From Gemmatimonadota bacterium (GTDB taxonomy: Bacteria > Gemmatimonadota > Gemmatimonadetes > Gemmatimonadales > GWC2-71-9), in contig JAGGAG010000044.1 in assembly GCA_017889745.1 (NCBI GenBank), positions 1 through 25,124 of the forward strand: DNA of 25,124 nt, read 5' to 3'. Below, one piece after another: positions 22,367 through 25,124 of the stretch (position 1 is its first letter; the number at the start of each line of letters is the position of its first letter). Below the pieces are notes generated by a model. The model was not told where the DNA came from. It was given only the letters and a program-made list of their open reading frames with translations, and ran no database searches. The translations under genes were made by a program, and so were the position numbers.

Positions 22367-23494
22367 TTACGGCGCCACGCCGGCGCCCGATGACGGGGTC
22401 GGCTGTGGCGCGGGCCTGGCCTTCCCGACATTCGCCTTCTCCCACGCGCGCACCTTCACCCGGGCCGCGTCGAACAGCCGCTGGTAGTTGCCCAGGCGCA
22501 CCTTCTGGCTCGCCTCCGGTGTGAGCGCGTTCCAGAGCGGCTGGTAGTCGTTGTAGACCGCCATCGGCGCGTCGAGGCTGGTCGGCGCCACGACGTCCGA
22601 GCCGAACAGGAACCGGTCCGGATACTTGTTGATGAGGGCTGCTGTGGCCGCGACCGCCTCGGGGCTCGCGGTGATGTACTTGGCCGTTTCATCCCACGAG
22701 ATGTCGATGTACACATGCGAGAGCGCCGGATTGCTCAAGGCCCTGTCGAGAAGGACGAGCTGCTCGGTCACCGGCCGCACGATCCGGCCCAGCCCGACGT
22801 GGGCCCAGATCACGGTCGTGTTCGGATGCCGCTCGAGCACCGCCTTGAGCTGGGCGAGGATGTAGGGATCCTGGCCGGGCTTCGGGAACGGCATGTTGAT
22901 GTCGTTATGCAGGATCACCACCATGCCGGCTTCGCCCGCGAAGTCGAGGATCCGGTCCAGGGCCGGGTCGGTGAGGCTCGCCGCTCCGCCCGCCACCTTG
23001 GACGAGACGAACTCCTTGTGGATCGAGAACTCGCCTATGCCCGAGAAGACGCCGGGAAAGGTGGTCAGCACCCGCCGGATATGGTCGGCGGCATACATGT
23101 CCGTCGGGTTGAAGCCCGTGATCATGGGGTCGAGCCGCGCCTGCTGCTCGGCTGGCAGCGACTTGTACGCCATCGCGATGAATGCGTCGGTGAACGAGTA
23201 GTAGTAGAGGGGTGCGTCCGACTGCAGGTAGTACCATGGCGCGAAATCACCGGTGTTTCTGTAGTCCCACGCCTGCTGCAGCGGGATGCCGAACAGCGTC
23301 GAGCGGCATACCGTGCTGCCCATCATCCGGACATAATCTTTGACGTCCGTGCCTTCCTGGATGTAGTTGGTGAGGTGAAAGTGCGAGTCGCTGTACTTGG
23401 CGCCAGCACATGGCCTGCCCTGCGCGGACGCCGTGCCGGGCGACAGGAACGTGAGGGTCAGCGCCGCAGTGATCGCGGCCTGATACCATCGCAT
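22367..23494 (-). CDS. Secreted amidohydrolase-family (metal-dependent hydrolase) protein
   Basis: A 375-residue protein with a signal peptide (about residues 1-25, ending ASAQG), so periplasmic or exported. The TIM-barrel metal hydrolase pattern of the amidohydrolase-2 type is visible. HFH (38-40) is at the end of strand 1, followed by SGIGEFSIHKEF, VVILHNDINMP and VIWAHVGLGR, with a metal-binding Asp in FLFGSDVV near the end of the barrel. The substrate is unknown. The start ATG at 23494 was chosen for its GGAGG and signal peptide; an open extension to 23710 is out of character and overlaps the interrupted frame upstream. The C-terminal tail is Pro/Ala rich. Confidence 0.85.
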   Translation of the reverse strand: MRWYQAAITAALTLTFLSPGTASAQGRPCAGAKYSDSHFHLTNYIQEGTDVKDYVRMMGSTVCRSTLFGIPLQQAWDYRNTGDFAPWYYLQSDAPLYYYSFTDAFIAMAYKSLPAEQQARLDPMITGFNPTDMYAADHIRRVLTTFPGVFSGIGEFSIHKEFVSSKVAGGAASLTDPALDRILDFAGEAGMVVILHNDINMPFPKPGQDPYILAQLKAVLERHPNTTVIWAHVGLGRIVRPVTEQLVLLDRALSNPALSHVYIDISWDETAKYITASPEAVAATAALINKYPDRFLFGSDVVAPTSLDAPMAVYNDYQPLWNALTPEASQKVRLGNYQRLFDAARVKVRAWEKANVGKARPAPQPTPSSGAGVAP

Positions 23495-23739
23495 GTGACC
23501 TCCTGGTTGAAAGACCACACAATGGTCTCGTGACGCGCGCATGAGGACCCCGGGCATGAGAATAGGATGTCCGTGCCGAGCGAAACCGTCCACCCTTTCT
23601 GGCCCGGGGCATAGTACCCGAAGGTGGATCCCGTCGGGCTCTTGTAGACGCGGATCGTGTGCAGGTTGATCCGCCAGTCTCCGTGGCATCACCACGACGG
23701 ACCGAAGCAAGAGGTCAGACCGAACGAGGATTTTGACAT
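23458..23739 (-). pseudogene. Small Cys-rich reading frame interrupted by one in-frame TGA
   Basis: ATG at 23739, 21 bp after the stop of the porin gene and preceded by GAAGGA at 9-nt spacing, opens a frame of 16 codons (MSKSSFGLTSCFGPSW). It meets TGA at 23691-23689 and then stays open for 76 more codons to the stop at 23460-23458. The part after TGA reads like protein (CHGDWRINLHTIRVYKSPTG, APGQKGWTVSLGTD, SCPGSSCARHE, FNQEVTCDG) with high GC at third positions. Six cysteines are seen in total. There is no alternative start after the TGA until a GTG near its end. The 3' end overlaps the amidohydrolase start by 37 bp. It may be a pseudogene, a single-base error or damage (TGG to TGA), or a recoded codon. 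No family is recognised. Confidence 0.5.
23512..23528 (-). promoter_or_regulatory. Hairpin just before the amidohydrolase start
   Basis: AGACCA and TGGTCT form a perfect 6-bp stem with a 5-nt loop (CACAA on the plus strand). It ends 17 bp upstream of the ATG at 23494, next to its ribosome-binding site. It could modulate translation or be an operator. Confidence 0.35.
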
Positions 23740-23760
23740 GTCGGGATGTCCTTCAGGTAA

Positions 23761-25124
23761 TCAGAAATTGAGTTGCAGACTCGTATAGACCACGGTGCCA
23801 TTGCCGCCGACTGGATAGGGCAGCGACAGACCACCAACGGGTGAATGATTCAAATGGAGGAACTCGGCGTTCCACCGCAGCACCTGGTTCTTGAAGGGGT
23901 ACCAGTTCGCCCCGATCCTGAAGTCAGATGGATCCCCGTACTCGCCGAAGACGAGGGACCCGGAGACATAGGCCTGGAGCGTCCTGGGGAGCACCATCGC
24001 CGAGGCCTGCACCTGGAACCCGTGGTCGAAGAGGTTCGGGAGTCCGGCCGTGTTGGGCCCGCCCAACTGGCTTATCCAGCGCCAGTAGTACTCGGCTGCC
24101 AGGGAGAAGCCGCGATACTTGAGTCCAACATCCACGTCGCTCATCTGGTAGAGCGCGTCCTGCACCCAGATGCCCGGACCGAAGAGGTCCGGCGTGAAGA
24201 TGATGCCGCCGTTGGAGAGCCGGATCTGGACGTTCTCGAAATTGTCGTTGTCCGGCTGGCCCTGATAGTTCTCTTTGCTGGTGGTGAAGTGGGCTGCAAG
24301 ACGCGTGGCCAGCTTCTCGTGATGATCGAAGTCGCCGAATGCGCCCGCGAACCCGAACTCGCCGGTGGTCGGCAGCCAGACGACCGCGGTCGCCAGGGTG
24401 TTGAGCCCGTTGTCGAGCTGGCCGGCATCCACGCCGAGCTGGCTCAAGTTGTTGCCGAGCATGACGCTGTAGCTGAGTCGGTCGACGATGTCTCCCTGTG
24501 TCCAGATGCCGGTCGTGTAGGACGGTCGGAAGAACTCGTCCGCCAACAGGCGGTTATCGACCGTGAGCCAGTTCGGGAAGTTGCCCTCGGTGCTCCGCAC
24601 GCCAGGCAGGCCCTTGATTCCCCCTCCGACGGTGAGATGCCTGTCGATGGTGTAGTTCAGGGTGCCGCCGAGCACGACCTGGGCACCCAGGCCCATGCTC
24701 GTGTTGTTGGTCCATACCCAGAGGTAGTAGTTGAACTTCCTGCTGAGGAGCCAGCCGAGGAACTGGATCTGCATCTTCTGGAGCTGGATGTCCTGTCGCC
24801 GGTCCACCGGCACAGTGGTACCGAAAGCATCCACGTATGTCGGGTCGAGCCCCATCTCATTCAGGTAGCGCAGGTAGGTGAGGATCTTGATGCTGAGGGT
24901 CCCGTGGTCGGTGTCGGCCACCTTGAACCCTCTCATGGGTGTGTAGGTGCCGAAGGTCTTCTTCTTCTTCTTCTTCTTCTGGCCAAGGGAGAACTCGCCA
25001 CTGCATCCGTCCGACACCCAGATACTCCGCTCGTCGTAGCCCCAGGTCGTGCCCAGCTCGCACGCCACGGTGCCCGTGGACTTGAGGAGGGTCACGCCCG
25101 CTTGCGTGTCGGCGGCGCAGGTCT
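23761..25124 (-). CDS. DUF3011-linked outer-membrane porin-like protein, 5' end missing
   Basis: The frame runs off the right edge, so the start is outside the window. The visible N-terminal part matches DUF3011: GVTLLKSTGTVACELGTTWG, then DERSIWVSDGCSGEF, with the expected Cys, WGYD and IWV. A seven-lysine tract follows. The large remainder is beta-rich with porin-like strands: KVADTDHGTLSIKILTYLRY, QIQFLGWLLSRKFNYYLWVW, LGNNLSQLGVDAGQLDNGLN. It ends in an aromatic residue (YTSLQLNF). The architecture (cysteine-rich DUF3011 head plus barrel of about 400 residues) is one I associate with Gemmatimonadota-type genomes. Its substrate is unknown. A GTG at 25095 could be mistaken for the start, but the DUF3011 residues extend upstream (CAADTQAG). 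Operon order suggests it leads the interrupted frame and amidohydrolase. Confidence 0.75.
   Translation of the reverse strand, partial: TCAADTQAGVTLLKSTGTVACELGTTWGYDERSIWVSDGCSGEFSLGQKKKKKKKTFGTYTPMRGFKVADTDHGTLSIKILTYLRYLNEMGLDPTYVDAFGTTVPVDRRQDIQLQKMQIQFLGWLLSRKFNYYLWVWTNNTSMGLGAQVVLGGTLNYTIDRHLTVGGGIKGLPGVRSTEGNFPNWLTVDNRLLADEFFRPSYTTGIWTQGDIVDRLSYSVMLGNNLSQLGVDAGQLDNGLNTLATAVVWLPTTGEFGFAGAFGDFDHHEKLATRLAAHFTTSKENYQGQPDNDNFENVQIRLSNGGIIFTPDLFGPGIWVQDALYQMSDVDVGLKYRGFSLAAEYYWRWISQLGGPNTAGLPNLFDHGFQVQASAMVLPRTLQAYVSGSLVFGEYGDPSDFRIGANWYPFKNQVLRWNAEFLHLNHSPVGGLSLPYPVGGNGTVVYTSLQLNF
24958..24978 (-). repeat. (AAG)7 trinucleotide tract encoding polylysine
   Basis: Seven perfect AAG codons lie between the DUF3011-like head and the barrel of the porin-like gene and encode seven lysines. 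A perfect codon tract can gain or lose units by slippage without changing frame, so the linker length may vary between strains. Confidence 0.85.

Noticed and set aside
23640..23691. Bacterial SECIS element after the in-frame TGA
   Set aside because: A 7-bp hairpin is present at a plausible distance (apical loop 21 bases from the TGA), but the first two loop bases are AA rather than including the expected G, and the protein matches no selenoprotein family I know. It is kept only as a weak possibility.
23495..23710. N-terminal extension of the amidohydrolase to 23710
   Set aside because: The ATG at 23494 has a GGAGG site and a clean signal peptide. The extension would place about 70 non-signal residues ahead of it, and its frame competes with the better-looking interrupted frame in the same stretch.
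1..25124. CRISPR array, tRNA, rRNA, insertion sequence or phage genes
   Set aside because: No regularly spaced repeats, cloverleaf-type segments, transposase or integrase motifs, or terminal inverted repeats were seen when reading both strands.

Overview
The window looks like a piece of chromosome from a GC-rich, didermic, aerobic environmental bacterium, most likely Gemmatimonadota or a related deep-branching phylum. This is inferred from gene content, not from a marker gene. The supporting features are a DUF3011-porin type protein, several outer-membrane barrels and signal peptides ending in AQ, a BlaI plus M56-protease pair carrying HEAT repeats, a PQQ dehydrogenase with its own cytochrome c, and heme A synthase. 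There are no tRNAs, rRNAs, insertion sequences, phage genes or CRISPR arrays. Genes are densely packed, with many overlaps of 4-53 bp.

Layout. 1-1020: the 3' end of an outer-membrane barrel gene, then a YciI-like protein on the minus strand. 1021-2392: a regulatory gap with a CRP/FNR-type palindrome, then two very small membrane proteins and an ECF-like sigma factor. 7017-2399 (minus): an apparent operon of ABC-F ATPase (Uup type), isoprenylcysteine-methyltransferase-like membrane enzyme, PQQ-dependent alcohol dehydrogenase with a lanthanide-type active site, and cytochrome c. 7176-7430: a small protein of unknown function. 10668-7434 (minus): four small unknown or NTF2-like genes and a large SDR oxidoreductase with a zinc ribbon. 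10769-14126 (plus): a self-contained regulatory operon with tandem BlaI operators over a sigma-70-type promoter, then blaI, an M56 membrane protease with a periplasmic HEAT-repeat domain, and a secreted HEAT-repeat protein. 17002-14123 (minus): a membrane GGDEF/EAL protein. 18330-17228 (minus): OsmC and a LprI-MliC lysozyme-inhibitor lipoprotein. 18425-20494 (plus): an ArsR-type repressor with a perfect 18-bp operator over its own start codon, coupled to an AspT-family transporter. 25124-20484 (minus): DUF3011-porin (partial), a small reading frame interrupted by TGA, an amidohydrolase, an outer-membrane protein and ctaA.

The most unusual items are the BlaI/M56-HEAT/HEAT module, in which the usual beta-lactam sensor is replaced by HEAT repeats and paired with a secreted HEAT protein; the apparently leaderless, self-repressed ArsR-AspT operon; and a small Cys-rich reading frame with one in-frame TGA in front of the amidohydrolase. 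The sequence-level calls (motifs, overlaps, palindromes) are direct reads. Family assignments come from recognised motifs without database searches.
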